A stretch of DNA of 64,000 bases from Streptosporangium album (GTDB taxonomy: Bacteria; Actinomycetota; Actinomycetes; Streptosporangiales; Streptosporangiaceae). Both the position numbers and the translations under genes were made by a program. How positions within the stretch are numbered: position 1 is the first letter of the stretch; every line of letters starts with the position of its first letter. Below are positions 8,640-16,836 of this stretch, piece by piece. Location of the stretch: NCBI RefSeq assembly GCF_014203795.1, contig NZ_JACHJU010000002.1, positions 1,178,001 to 1,242,000 on the forward strand, written 5' to 3'. The notes beneath the pieces were generated by a model, which searched no databases, was not told where the DNA came from, and saw only the letters and a list, made by a program, of their open reading frames with translations.

Positions 8640-9605
8640 TCAGGTAGGAGAGGGCAAGATGCCCAGGTAGGTGCGGAACTCCTCGGCCAGCGGCTCCCCC
8701 GCGGGTAGCCGCTGGGCGAAGGCATGGAGTTGGTCGGCGACGCGACTGGAGTCGACGCCGGTGACGAGTTCGACGGCGCGGCGCGCTGTGTAGACGGCAC
8801 CGTCCAGGTCGTCCTGGTCGAACTGGGCGTCGGCGATGGCGGTTAGGCCGAGCACGGTGTCGCGGGTGTAGTCGATGCCCCGCCCGGCCATGCCTTCCTC
8901 CAGCAGCCGCACCGCGATGTCCGGGCGGCCGAGCTGCACGAAGCCCGCGCCGACCTCGATCGTGTGGGACGGCTGACGCATCCAGTAGATCCACGGCGGA
9001 TCTTCGTCGGCGTCGCGGCGCCCCCAGTGGTCATCGGCGCGGAACAGCACGTCGACGGCCTGGCGGGACTCGCCGGCGACGGCGTGGGCGCGGACCTGCC
9101 ACGCGTCGAGCATGGCGTGCACGGTGCGGGACGCCCCAGAGCCGATGCGTTCCCGGGCGGCCTCCAGCAGGTTGATCGCGGTACGGCCGTCGCCGGCGTA
9201 GGTGTGCTGCATCGCCATGAGCGACAGGATGTAGGCGCCGGTCAGGGTGTCGCCTCCGGTGGCGGAGGTGCGCAGCCCGGCGTGCCAGTAGCGTCCCGCG
9301 GCGGCGTGCCGGTCACCGTCGAACGCGCACCGGCCAGCGAAGCGCAGCAGTTCGCCGGCCGCGCCGTACAGGCGCCGCTCGACCGCTGAATGGTAGCGGC
9401 CGCCCTGCAGCAGCCGGGATATCAGCTGCAGGTCGGCTTGGGCGAGGTTCAGGCAGTAGTCGCCGCCGACGGTGCCGCCGTCACTGGCATTGGTGATCTT
9501 CTCTGCGGGGACGGCCGCCCAGGCGCCGGCCAGCTCAGCGGTTTCGTTCCCGGACATCAGGAGGAAAGATCGCCGGTCGGTGTCTGCTCCCATGCACCCC
9601 GCCAT
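8640..9605 (-). pseudogene. TPR-type regulator-like protein, 5' side displaced by an insertion sequence
   Basis: A protein of about 321 residues, mostly helical. Segments such as LQGGRYHSAVERRLYGAAGE, AAGRYWHAGLRTSATGGD and IAVRLLEEGMAGRG resemble the TPR regions that follow a helix-turn-helix in Streptomyces-type regulators. No HTH is present here. The insertion sequence begins 20 bases upstream of the first ATG (left end 9626). Joining the two flanks across one CTCAG keeps an open frame to an ATG overlapping the end of the AlkZ-like gene, adding only about 25 residues, so the gene may already have lost its HTH. Expression is likely impaired. It is uncertain whether a functional shorter protein remains. 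Confidence 0.55.
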
Positions 9606-9625
9606 GATCTGTTTCGCCGTCTCAG

Positions 9626-9643
9626 AGAGTGTTGTGTAACTGG
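9626..9643 (+). repeat. Left terminal inverted repeat of the outer IS
   Basis: AGAGTGTTGTGTAACTGG here matches the complement of 16819-16836 at all but one base. The target copy CTCAG lies directly outside. Confidence 0.85.
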
Positions 9644-9657
9644 GTGACAGCGTTCGG

Positions 9658-9814
9658 TTATGCGGCTGCTTGTCGGATGTCGTGGTAGCGGGTTTGCTGA
9701 CCGGCCAGGCGGGCGGCCATGAGCCGGATCATCGCGATCTTGATGAGGTCTTCGGCGTGGGCGGTGGTGCGTTCGTAGTCCCGGCACAGTCGGCGGTAGC
9801 GGGCCAGCCAGGCG
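9658..9814 (-). pseudogene. IS5-family transposase, C-terminal exon
   Basis: After the restored AWLARYRRL the frame reads CRDYERTTAHAEDLIKIAM, then IRLMAARLAG, then a short tail and stop at 9658. This is the conserved C-terminus of IS5-group DDE transposases. The base at 9814 is the first after the group II intron. Joined to the other exon (ending at 16006) it gives WVVERTFAWLARYRRL in one frame, which marks the intron edges to the base. Confidence 0.85.
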
Positions 9815-9876
9815 GTTGGGTCGGCCGAGCGGCGAGGTTCCTGTTGAGCAGGCCCTTTTCCGCTCGGCCTCCCTCC

Positions 9877-9911
9877 GAACCGGACATGACGGTTTCCCGG
9901 TCATCCGGCTC
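9877..9911 (-). ncRNA. Domain V of the outer group II intron
   Basis: On the minus strand a 35-nt hairpin begins GAGCCGGATGACC, has a GGGAAACC turn and ends GTCCGGTTC. This is the typical catalytic domain V with AGC and GAAA-like tetraloop, about 60 bases before the intron 3' end. Confidence 0.85.
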
Positions 9912-9919
9912 TCCAGTGA

Positions 9920-10234
9920 CTACTGCGTGAGTGGTGCGGCGGACTGCCCGGCGTGGATGTGGGCGTGGCAGGCGTCGCAGACCACCAGGGATTTGCGGCG
10001 CCGCTTGGCCATGGCTCGCATCCAGACGGGCTGGTGCTGTCCGGGTCTGGCGAGATCGGCGAGCTTGCGGACGTGGTGCACTTGGATGTTGTCCGTTCGC
10101 TGGCAGAGTTCGCAGGTATCGGCCAGGAGTCGTTTGATCAGCTCCTTGCGCGGATAGTCCACCCGGACCGGCTGACGGTCGATGATGGCCGCCATTCTCT
10201 GCCGCTGGAGCGGAATCCCACCGAACCGCGCGAC
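9920..10234 (-). pseudogene. Outer intron reverse transcriptase, C-terminal HNH endonuclease part
   Basis: The frame LVARFGGIPLQRQ, DYPRKELIKRLLADTCELC, IQVHHVRKLADLARPG and LVVCDACHAHIHAG is the HNH domain of group II intron proteins. Two CxxC pairs and the central HHV are intact, and the stop is at 9920. Its natural upstream neighbour is the block ending ERDGRKPL near 12028. The 1.78-kb IS at 10240-12022 separates them, with CAGTG duplicated at both sides. Confidence 0.85.
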
Positions 10235-10239
10235 CAGTG
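10235..10239. repeat. Left target-site duplication of the inserted IS
   Basis: CAGTG here and at 12023-12027 flanks the IS. With one copy, the RT frame reads RKPLVARFGG without interruption. Confidence 0.8.
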
Positions 10240-10340
10240 AGATCGTTTCATCCTGAAGGTGCTGGTCAGGCGCCTGGTGTGATCGAGTGAGGGTGTACTC
10301 GCGCTGGTCGCGGGTGGTGATCATGCCGGGTGATCGTCTG

Positions 10341-11174
10341 TCATCGGGTGTGCTCGGTGGTGGCCAGGACCATCAGGGCGCGCAGCAGGGTGGTGGCGTG
10401 GGTGGCGCGCATGCGGACCTTGATCAGGATGCGCCGGTTCTTCAGGGCGGCGAAGCCGTGTTCGACGGGGGCGCGTTCGGCACTGATCAGCTGGTTGGCC
10501 TGCTTTTCGGCCGTGGTCAGGGGGCGGTTGCGGGCGGCTTTGCGGCCGGTGATGATGACCGGGTCGTCGGGGTTGTCGTCCAGGCCGACGAAGCCGAGAT
10601 CGGCGATGGCGCCCAGCCCGGCCCTGCGGAGCTGCTCGGTGAGCCGGTTGTGACGGGCGGTAGTGATCTCGCTGGAGCGGCCAGGCCGGGCGGCCGAGAT
10701 CCACAGCAGGTTGCCCTTGCGGTCGGTCAGGGCCAGCACCAACACCCCATGGACCTTGTGTTTCCCCGAGTAGTTCTTGCGGTTGTCGGCGCCGGTGCGG
10801 CGGCGGGTGCGCACCAGGGTGCCATCCAGCAGCACCACTTCACCCCCGGACTTGGCGAGCTTCTTCAGGACGCGGTCCAGGCGGGGCGCGCGGGTGGCCA
10901 GCAGGTCGATGACCTCCAGCATCCAGCGGCGCACGGTGGAGGCCGAGACGTGGTTGGCGCCGGCCAGGTCGGCCAGGCGGTGATCGTGGCGGAGGAAGGC
11001 GACCACGATGGTGGCGATCTGGCCCGGGGACAGTTTCCGCCACCGTGAGCCGATCACCTTCAGATGGCCGCGCAGCAGGTCGGCGACGAAGGTGAGGGTT
11101 CGGGTGGACAGCGGCAGCAGGCAGCGGTAGACAGGGGACGGCGCGTCCTCGGCCGTGGTGTTGGTTGTTGTCAC
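10341..11174 (-). CDS. IS5-type (DDE_Tnp_4-like) transposase
   Basis: A complete protein of 277 residues. An N-terminal helix-turn-helix region (LADLAGANHVSASTVRRWM) is followed by a DDE nuclease core: VVLLDGTLVR (first Asp), IADLGFVGLD (second Asp) and AERAPVEHGFAALKN (Glu). The KNYSGKHKVHG block is typical of transposases related to the eukaryotic Harbinger type. It moves the 10240-12022 element by cutting at its terminal repeats. It appears intact and may be active. Confidence 0.88.
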   Translation of the reverse strand: MTTTNTTAEDAPSPVYRCLLPLSTRTLTFVADLLRGHLKVIGSRWRKLSPGQIATIVVAFLRHDHRLADLAGANHVSASTVRRWMLEVIDLLATRAPRLDRVLKKLAKSGGEVVLLDGTLVRTRRRTGADNRKNYSGKHKVHGVLVLALTDRKGNLLWISAARPGRSSEITTARHNRLTEQLRRAGLGAIADLGFVGLDDNPDDPVIITGRKAARNRPLTTAEKQANQLISAERAPVEHGFAALKNRRILIKVRMRATHATTLLRALMVLATTEHTR

Positions 11175-11279
11175 AAACCGCCATGCCCCCGGCTGGGGGC
11201 GCGCTCAGGCTGTTCGCCCGGCGATGCCCTGGTCAGGGGCTGGTCAGGGATAGCGACCCCGGTATCGGGGCCGCGTTGG

Positions 11280-11804
11280 TCAGGACGACGGGGCGAACGC
11301 GCCGCTGGGGGTCTTGCGCAGCCGGCCTCGCTCGGCCAGCCGTTTCAGCTTGGCCCGGACCCCCTCCACCTGCCCTGAGGCGACCGGCAGTCCGAGCTGC
11401 TCGCAGATCGCCTTGCAGATCACCGGGCCGCCGGCGGCGTCTACCGCGGCCAGCAGCGCCTGATAGTCGGCGGGCAGGTCCCCGGCGTCATCGGCTTCGT
11501 GTCGGAAGGGGATCAACCGGCCGCCGGACAGAAACTCCACGCCCCGTTCTGCCTGGGCCGCGGCCCGGGCCGCCGTCAGTGCCACCCGGTACACCGGTGT
11601 CGGCATATCGGCCGGGTCTTGGCCGGCACCGCACGCCTGCTCCGCAGCGGGGACTTCGGCGAGGATCTCCTTGACGACCTGCTCGGCCACCCTCAGCCGG
11701 TCCAGGTCGTCTTCGGCTTCGGTCAGCTGGGTACGGAGCCGTTCGGCGTGCGCGGTCGTGGAGACCAGTCGCGCGGTGATCTCCTCCAGCAGCCTCTGCG
11801 ACAC
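11280..11804 (-). CDS. Coiled-coil/winged-helix passenger protein of the IS
   Basis: A 174-residue protein not recognised with confidence. Residues 1-50 form a heptad-like coiled coil (RLLEEITARLVSTTAHAERL, LTEAEDDLDRL). The C-terminal 75 residues look like a winged helix (LPADYQALLAAVDAAGG, ICEQLGLPVASGQVEGVRAK, LKRLAERGRLRKTPSGAFA). The gene lies inside the IS, 105 bases upstream of and parallel to the transposase gene. It could regulate transposition or act as a DNA-binding helper; this is inference from position only. It overlaps no other gene and its codon use is ordinary. Confidence 0.65.
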   Translation of the reverse strand: MSQRLLEEITARLVSTTAHAERLRTQLTEAEDDLDRLRVAEQVVKEILAEVPAAEQACGAGQDPADMPTPVYRVALTAARAAAQAERGVEFLSGGRLIPFRHEADDAGDLPADYQALLAAVDAAGGPVICKAICEQLGLPVASGQVEGVRAKLKRLAERGRLRKTPSGAFAPSS

Positions 11805-12022
11805 GGGCGTCCTCCGGCAGCGACACGTCTGTTACCTGGTGAAAGCATCCGGACACGGACGATAACGATCCGGGTCGTGTCGTCGCAGTCGAATCACGGA
11901 AGGTCCGCATTTGTCCGTGGCGGACGATCAACGGCGATGATCACCACCATCCACCAGCAGAGATCACGCCAATCCCAGCCAGGCCATCCGCTTCCACCTG
12001 CGGAAACAAGATGGAATTAGCT

Positions 12023-12027
12023 CAGTG
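12023..12027. repeat. Right target-site duplication of the inserted IS
   Basis: CAGTG, identical to 10235-10239, at the right edge of the 1.78-kb IS. Confidence 0.8.
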
Positions 12028-12591
12028 GTTTCCTGCCGTCTCGTTCGATACGGGCTTCGAAACAGGTCCGCAGCCCGTGAGGCGTCTCGATCTTGGCTTT
12101 ATGTTTGGCCGCCATCTTCGACACCGTCGAACGGTGCTTGCCTGCCAGGGTCTTGAGCATCGAGGTGCTCATGACCCAGTGCAGACGATGCAGCCGGTGA
12201 ACGTCCCCGGCCAGCAGGTAGTACTGGACGATCCCCCGATAGATGGCTCCAAACGTGGCGACGATGGTGTGGTCGTCGCTGTTGATCAGGGCCGCTTGCC
12301 GTTCGGGTTTGCCCCGGGCAAGGTAGGGGACGCATTTGGCCTTGACCACGTCCAGCGGCACGCGCAGCCCGATCCCTCCGTTGACCGCTCTGCGGCCCCG
12401 GGTGGCCTTGCTGCTGTTGTGCCGAACGTTGATCTCATAGCCGAGGAACCGTGCCGCCCGGGTACGGGCGTGGGTGATCGGCGTCTTGTCGTGGGACAGT
12501 TCCAGCTTGAGGTCCTCGCGCAGGAACGCCGCCAGACGCTGTTTGATCTCCTCGGCTTCGGCCTTGGGCCCGGTGAACCCGAGAAGGTGGA
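12023..12591 (-). pseudogene. Outer intron reverse transcriptase, middle part (end of RT, X/maturase domain)
   Basis: The frame continues HLLGFTGPKAEAEEIKQRL, DLKLELSHDKTPITHART, AARFLGYEI, SMLKTLAGKHRSTVSKMAAK and ends ERDGRKPL. These are RT block 5 through the thumb/X maturase domain of a group II intron protein. Its upstream partner ends at YADD (14535) and its downstream partner is the HNH part (10234). The inner intron and the IS mark its two edges. Confidence 0.85.
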
Positions 12592-12628
12592 GAGTAGGCC
12601 GGGGGAATCGCACCCCCGGCCTCTCGCA

Positions 12629-12662
12629 GAACCGGACTTAAACCTCTCGGCTTATCCGGCTC
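12629..12662 (-). ncRNA. Domain V of the inner group II intron
   Basis: A 34-nt hairpin on the minus strand begins GAGCCGGATAAGCC, has a GAGA turn and ends AAGTCCGGTTC. It matches domain V form. The RT stop codon (12652-12654) falls inside it. Confidence 0.85.
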
Positions 12663-13935
12663 CCATCGCCCAGCCGTCAGGACGAGCGCCGAGACGCCAG
12701 TGCGCGAACAGGCGGGGAGATCGCCGGGCGATCTCGGCCAGCCAGGCCATCGCGCGCCGTTCCCGGCGTTTGAGCCGTTTGTATTTCCGGCACGCCCAGC
12801 CCACCAGGAGCTTGTTGAGATGCCGGAGGAAGGAGAGCAACCGGGACCGGTAGAAGCGCCCGTAATAGTTGATCCACCCCTGCACGATGCTGTTGAACAT
12901 GCGGGCAAGGTCGTCCAGAGACTTGTCACTGCGCCGGGACAGATGCCAGGAGCGGATCACCGCTCCCATCGCCTTCATCGCCTGCGTGCTGACCGCGGGC
13001 AAGAACGACACGAAGTGCTTGCCGTGCTTGTTCTTGGCCAGCCGGGGCCGGAACTCATAGCCCAAGAACGTGAACCGGGTGTGCTCGTGCGAGCCCGTCC
13101 GGTCGGCGTCCTTGCAGTAGATGATGCATGTCTTGTCCGGATGCAACTCCAGGCCGACCTGCGCCAGACGCATTGCAATCGCGTCTCGCACGTATTCGGC
13201 CTGCCGGCGGCTGCCGCAGTGCACCACCGCGTCATCGCAGTAACGCTCGAACCCAAGCGCCGGAAATTCCCGGGCCAGCCAGGCGTCGAACGCGTAATGC
13301 ATGAACAGGTTAGCCAGCAAAGGTGAAATCGCCGACCCCTGCGGGGTCCCGCGATCTCGGGCGACCAGGGTGCCATCCTGCCGTTGCATCGGAGCGGTCA
13401 ACCACCGCTGGACATACAACAGGATCCACCGCTGATCCGGTGAAAGGTGCTTGGCGACGGCCTTGAGCACCAGGTCATGCGGCACGGTGTCGAAGAAGGC
13501 CCGGATGTCCATGTCGATCACCCAATCCTTCCGCCAGCACCGCACCCGGCACGCCCCAACCGCATCCAGCGCCGACTTGCCCGGCCGATAGCCGTAGGAA
13601 TCCGGATGGAAGATCGGTTCGACCTTCGGCTCCAGATACATCCGCACCACCGTCTGGGCCACCCGGTCGGCCACGGTCGGCACGCCCAGCACCCGCACCC
13701 CTCGCCCTTGCGGCTTGGGGATCTCCACCGCTTTCACCGGCGGCGGGAAGTACGAGCCTGAGGACAACCGGTTCCAGATCCGATACAGATTCCGGTCCCG
13801 ATCGGCCTCGAACTGCGCGATCGACTCCTCATCGACCCCCGCCGCCCCCTTGTTGGCCTTGACTCTCTGAAACGCTTCCCAGACCTTCCACTTGTCGATC
13901 TGAAACGGCTTGTCCTGCTGCCTGAGTTCGCTCAC
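12652..13935 (-). CDS. ltrA: Group II intron reverse transcriptase/maturase (inner intron)
   Basis: A complete protein of 427 residues. RT blocks run in order: VKANKGAAGVDEESIAQFE, VRVLGVPTVADRVAQ, PIFHPDSYGYRPGKSALDAV, DIRAFFDTVPHDLV, GTPQGSAISPLLANLFMH, the active-site variant YCDDAVVH in place of YADD, and FTFLGYEFRPR. A maturase domain follows (FNSIVQGWINYYGRFYRS, LNKLLVGWACRKYKRLKR). No HNH endonuclease domain is present. It should assist splicing and retrotransposition of its own intron. The start ATG has GAGGCC-type weak upstream pairing. The gene end overlaps domain V. Confidence 0.92.
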   Translation of the reverse strand: MSELRQQDKPFQIDKWKVWEAFQRVKANKGAAGVDEESIAQFEADRDRNLYRIWNRLSSGSYFPPPVKAVEIPKPQGRGVRVLGVPTVADRVAQTVVRMYLEPKVEPIFHPDSYGYRPGKSALDAVGACRVRCWRKDWVIDMDIRAFFDTVPHDLVLKAVAKHLSPDQRWILLYVQRWLTAPMQRQDGTLVARDRGTPQGSAISPLLANLFMHYAFDAWLAREFPALGFERYCDDAVVHCGSRRQAEYVRDAIAMRLAQVGLELHPDKTCIIYCKDADRTGSHEHTRFTFLGYEFRPRLAKNKHGKHFVSFLPAVSTQAMKAMGAVIRSWHLSRRSDKSLDDLARMFNSIVQGWINYYGRFYRSRLLSFLRHLNKLLVGWACRKYKRLKRRERRAMAWLAEIARRSPRLFAHWRLGARPDGWAMGAG

Positions 13936-14534
13936 CTGGCTCCTCCCGGCCCGATCGGATGACCAGCCGGTTGACCACCAAGCGACTCCGGGCGACCCGG
14001 CCCCTTCGCTCCACGCCCATTACGGCGCTTCTGCACTACTACGAGCCGGTCCGTCCCTCCGCCTCGCCCCGGTACTCGGCCCCTTGCAGTGTCCGCTGCT
14101 TGGGGTACTCCCTTCGGCCGGACGCTCCAACACGCGCCCGACACCGCTGAGACGGCAGGTTCCCACGTTCCGTACTGGCGCCCAAGCCGAACTCGCGCCA
14201 CCTTGACGCCGGTCACCACCTGGCCAGCAAGCAGGCACCCGCCAGGCTCATCCCGGGGCAACAACTGGACCCCGGTTTCGATGACGCCGCTACGCTTTCG
14301 ACGTTTCATCAGTGGTTCACTCTCGTTCGCCTTCTCGGCTCACACCTGACGCATCTCGTGCGCCTTTTCCGCGACGCTCACCACCACGGCCATTGAGCCG
14401 CAGCAACTCGCGGTGGTTTGGGACCTCCCCCTGCGTGAGCGATCCCGGAGGACCTACCTCCATCACCAGCACAGCACCGCATCCGAAGCTCGCGATCTTC
14501 TACATCACAACCTCCATCAGCGTTCGTGGCGCAC
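13936..14534 (-). ncRNA. 5' structural part (domains I-IV) of the inner intron
   Basis: This 599-base stretch has no convincing gene. It begins with the intron 5' consensus and leads to the RT start, so it is read as the ribozyme domains I-III and the start of IV. Short open frames here are not supported. Confidence 0.6.
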
Positions 14535-15390
14535 AGTCGTCCGCGTAACGGCAGAGCCGATAGTTGGGCAGACCTTGACGGCGTCGCTTGGCCCGTTCAT
14601 ATGGGCTGGCTCCCGGTCCTCCCGGACCCTGGGCGATGAACTCGTCCAGGACCGACAGGGCCACGTTGCTCAGCAACGGGGAGAGAATCGACCCTTGCGG
14701 GGAACCAGCGTTGGTATCCGCCAGCGTGCCATTCTCGGTGAGAATGCCCGCCTTAAGGAACGCCTTCACCAAGGCCAAGACACGTTTGTCTCCAACGCGA
14801 TCGCGCACCCGATCCATGAGCGCCGAATGCGAAATTTCGTCGAAGCAGGCTTTGATGTCCCCTTCCACGATCCACTCATAAGAACGGGAAGTGAAATGGT
14901 GCACCTCAGCCACCGCGTCATGAGCCCGACGGTTCGGACGGAACCCGTAGGAGCACGGGAGGAAATCCGCCTCGAAAATCGGCTCCAACACCAGTTTTAA
15001 AGAAGCCTGGACCACCCGGTCCCGGATCGTCGCGATCCCCAGGTAGCGGACCTTACCGCCCGCCTTGGGAATCGCTCGCTGCCGGACCGGCAGAGGACGG
15101 AACGTACGGGCTTTGAGATCATCCCGTAGCTCCGCGAGAAACCCCTCCAGCCCGCGCACAGCCTGAATATAGTGGGCGGTCTCGCCGTCCACCCCGGCCG
15201 TACGAGCTCCTTTGTTACCCCGCACCCGAACCCACGCGACCAGCAAGAACGCGGGATCGGTGACGAGATTGAACAGATCATCGAACCGGCGATGAGGATC
15301 ATCACTGGCCCAGCGGTGCAGCTTGGTTTGGATCCCCAGTACCCGGCGCTCCGCCATATGCATGGCGTATTCCAGTTCGTCGGTATTCAC
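14535..15390 (-). pseudogene. Outer intron reverse transcriptase, N-terminal part up to YADD
   Basis: The GTG at 15390 has AGGAGG about 6 bases upstream. RT blocks are clear: RVRGNKGARTAGVDG, KVRYLGIATIRDRVVQASL, EADFLPCSYGFRPNRRAHD, GDIKACFDEISHSALMDRV, GSPQGSILSPLLSNVALS and RYADD. The next base starts the inner intron. With the two downstream parts joined, the original protein would be about 579 residues with RT, X and HNH domains. Confidence 0.88.
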
Positions 15391-16005
15391 CGGCGACCTC
15401 CTGACATTCCCTGACGTCCACTGCTGACTTGCTGGCCCCCTTCGCCATGTGCACGCCTCTCGCGTGCTCGAACTACTACGGGGCCTCCGCCCCGTTCCGC
15501 GCCTTCGACCGACGACGGGCCTATCCCGCCGACCCAGATGGGTTCCAGACGGCGGGAACGATGCGGAACGGTTCCCGTGTTCACTGCGAATCGATCGATC
15601 AGCTTGGCATCCAGCTTTGCCCCGGCAGCATCGCCATGGTTACGCCGCAGGCCTTCACCATGGCCTCCCCACCGGCACGCTAAGCCGGCTTCGGAGTCGG
15701 CCCTCCAACGGAAAGCCGTGCACTGCATCCCGGCCCATATCCACCAGATTTGAGCCGGTGCCACGCTTACGGAGCTTTGTCACTGATTCCTGTTCGTATA
15801 CCGTCTGATCTCGCTCGCCGGACCCGGCCCGTCTGGCAGTGCCGAACCGCCCCGGCTTTGTCAGCGCTGCTTCCCGCCCTCCCCGGCGTCTCCCGGATCG
15901 GACTGCGCTCAGCTCCCACCAGGCTGCTGCGACAGCCCAGCGAGGAGGTCTCACACCTCCTTCGATTCCCAGCGCCTCACGGCGCACGAGCGCCTCGTGG
16001 CGCAC
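15391..16005 (-). ncRNA. 5' structural part of the outer intron
   Basis: These 615 bases lie between the intron 5' end and the RT start and hold no supported gene. They should fold as domains I-III with exon-binding sites. The motif GTGCGCC occurs twice within the first 35 bases, at the 5' splice site and again 18 bases downstream. Confidence 0.6.
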
Positions 16006-16706
16006 AAGGTCCTCTCCACGACCCATCTGCGCGGCAGTAGTTGGAAGCCTTTGATGTCGTCGTTGCGTTTGACGACTTCCAGCTTGATGCCCAGTTCGTG
16101 GTCGGCCCAGTCGATGAGGCTGGCGTCGACGCTGTTGGCGTACCCGCCGTCGACCCAGATCAGCCCGATGGTGGGGTACTGCTGGTCGATGGAGTGCAGC
16201 ACCAGCCTGGCCCCGGCGCGGTCCTGCACCGAGGCGGAGTGCACCATGCAGACCAGCAGCAGCCCGTTCGTGTCGACCAGCAGATGCCGCTTGCGGCCTC
16301 GCACTCTCTTTCCCGCGTCGTATCCGATCTGCTCGCCGCCGCAGGCGGATTTGGCCGACTGAGAGTCCAGCACCGCCGCGGTGGGGGCCGGGTCGCGGCC
16401 GTCGGCCTGGCGCACCTGGTCACGTAACACGTCGTGGATGTCGTCCCACACCCCCAACGCGCTCCAGTACCGGAACCACCGGTAGACGGCGTGCCACGGG
16501 GCCAGATCGTGCGGGACCAGACGCCAGGCGCAGCCGGAGACCAGTACGTACAGAATTGTGTCGATGATAAGCCGGTGGCCGTGCTTCAACGGTCGTCCAC
16601 CCTTGGTCGTATCCCGTACCGGCAGGTGAGCGGATACGACCTGCCACATCGCGTCGGTCAGTGCGCACGGGTAGGCTCGGCGGGCGTCATCCCCGCCAGT
16701 ATTCAT
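16006..16706 (-). pseudogene. IS5-family transposase, N-terminal exon
   Basis: The protein starts MNTGGDDARRAYPCALTDAM. It has the IS5 DDE features AAVLDSQSAKSA (first Asp), RKRHLLVDTNGLLL, LIWVDGGYANSVD (second Asp) and the RRWVVERT Glu motif, where it is cut by the intron. Exon 1 is 701 bases and exon 2 is 157 bases, together 286 codons including stop. The intron lies right behind the catalytic Glu, so no active protein is made without splicing. Confidence 0.88.
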
Positions 16707-16818
16707 GTTGTCCACAAACACGCGATCTTGGCGGGGATGACCCTTTCCCTGCACGATCGACACGCTGAATTCCCTTGACACGCAAGGCTTCCAGGGCCGG
16801 GCAACCTCAGGTAGTCAA

Positions 16819-16836
16819 CCAGTTACACAACACTCG
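16819..16836 (-). repeat. Right terminal inverted repeat of the outer IS
   Basis: The complement reads CGAGTGTTGTGTAACTGG and pairs with the left end; CTCAG lies directly outside at 16837-16841. Confidence 0.85.

Larger units (their letters stand above)
10240..12022 (-). mobile_element. 1.78-kb insertion sequence inside the outer intron protein gene
   Basis: The ends are imperfect inverted repeats: the left begins AGATCGTTTCATCCTG and the complement of the right end begins AGCTAATTCCATCTTG (11 of 16 bases agree). A 5-bp direct repeat CAGTG flanks the element. It carries a DDE transposase gene and, upstream of it on the same strand, a second gene of unknown role. Removing it plus one CAGTG restores the RT-HNH frame. 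Confidence 0.8.
12592..14534 (-). ncRNA. Group II intron (inner), inserted in the YADD motif of the outer RT gene
   Basis: The 5' end reads GTGCGCCACGAAC directly after the codons for YADD, sharing its first 11 bases with the outer intron start. Domain V is at 12629-12662, and a GC-rich domain VI hairpin follows at 12597-12620. Domain IV encodes an intact reverse transcriptase (12652-13935). The 3' edge is not certain. Ending at 12592 restores frame as YADDFHLLGF and ending near 12590 gives YADDHLLGF, while the AC at 12587 fits the AY rule but breaks frame. The intron is about 1.94 kb and looks complete. Confidence 0.8.
9815..16005 (-). ncRNA. Group II intron (outer), interrupted by an intron and an IS
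   Basis: The 5' end, just after the exon sequence ACCTT, starts GTGCGCCACGAG, the usual group II GTGYG start. The 3' end reads CCCAAC, ending AC as expected (AY). Domain V lies at 9877-9911 and a domain VI-like hairpin follows it. Domain IV encodes a reverse transcriptase/maturase with an HNH endonuclease domain, now in three pieces (14535-15390, 12023-12591, 9920-10234). Excision exactly between 9814 and 16006 restores the transposase reading frame. Without its inserts it would be about 2.5 kb. Its own protein cannot be made unless the inner intron splices, and the IS would still break it. Confidence 0.85.
9626..16836 (-). mobile_element. IS5-family insertion sequence carrying nested group II introns and a second IS
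   Basis: The outermost layer is bounded by inverted repeats sharing the 17-bp core GAGTGTTGTGTAACTGG (left) and its complement (right). It is flanked by CTCAG at 9621-9625 and 16837-16841, fitting the short TNA-in-CTNAG duplications known for part of the IS5 family. Without its inserts the element would be about 1.02 kb with one 285-residue DDE transposase on the minus strand. A 6.19-kb group II intron (9815-16005) interrupts that gene. The intron itself carries a second intron and a 1.78-kb IS. Exact layer boundaries are given in the entries below. Confidence 0.85.

Noticed and set aside
14312-15000. Plus-strand ORFs in the intron region (14312-14548, 14413-15000)
   Set aside because: They are antisense to RT blocks or lie in ribozyme sequence, and have no homology that I recognise.
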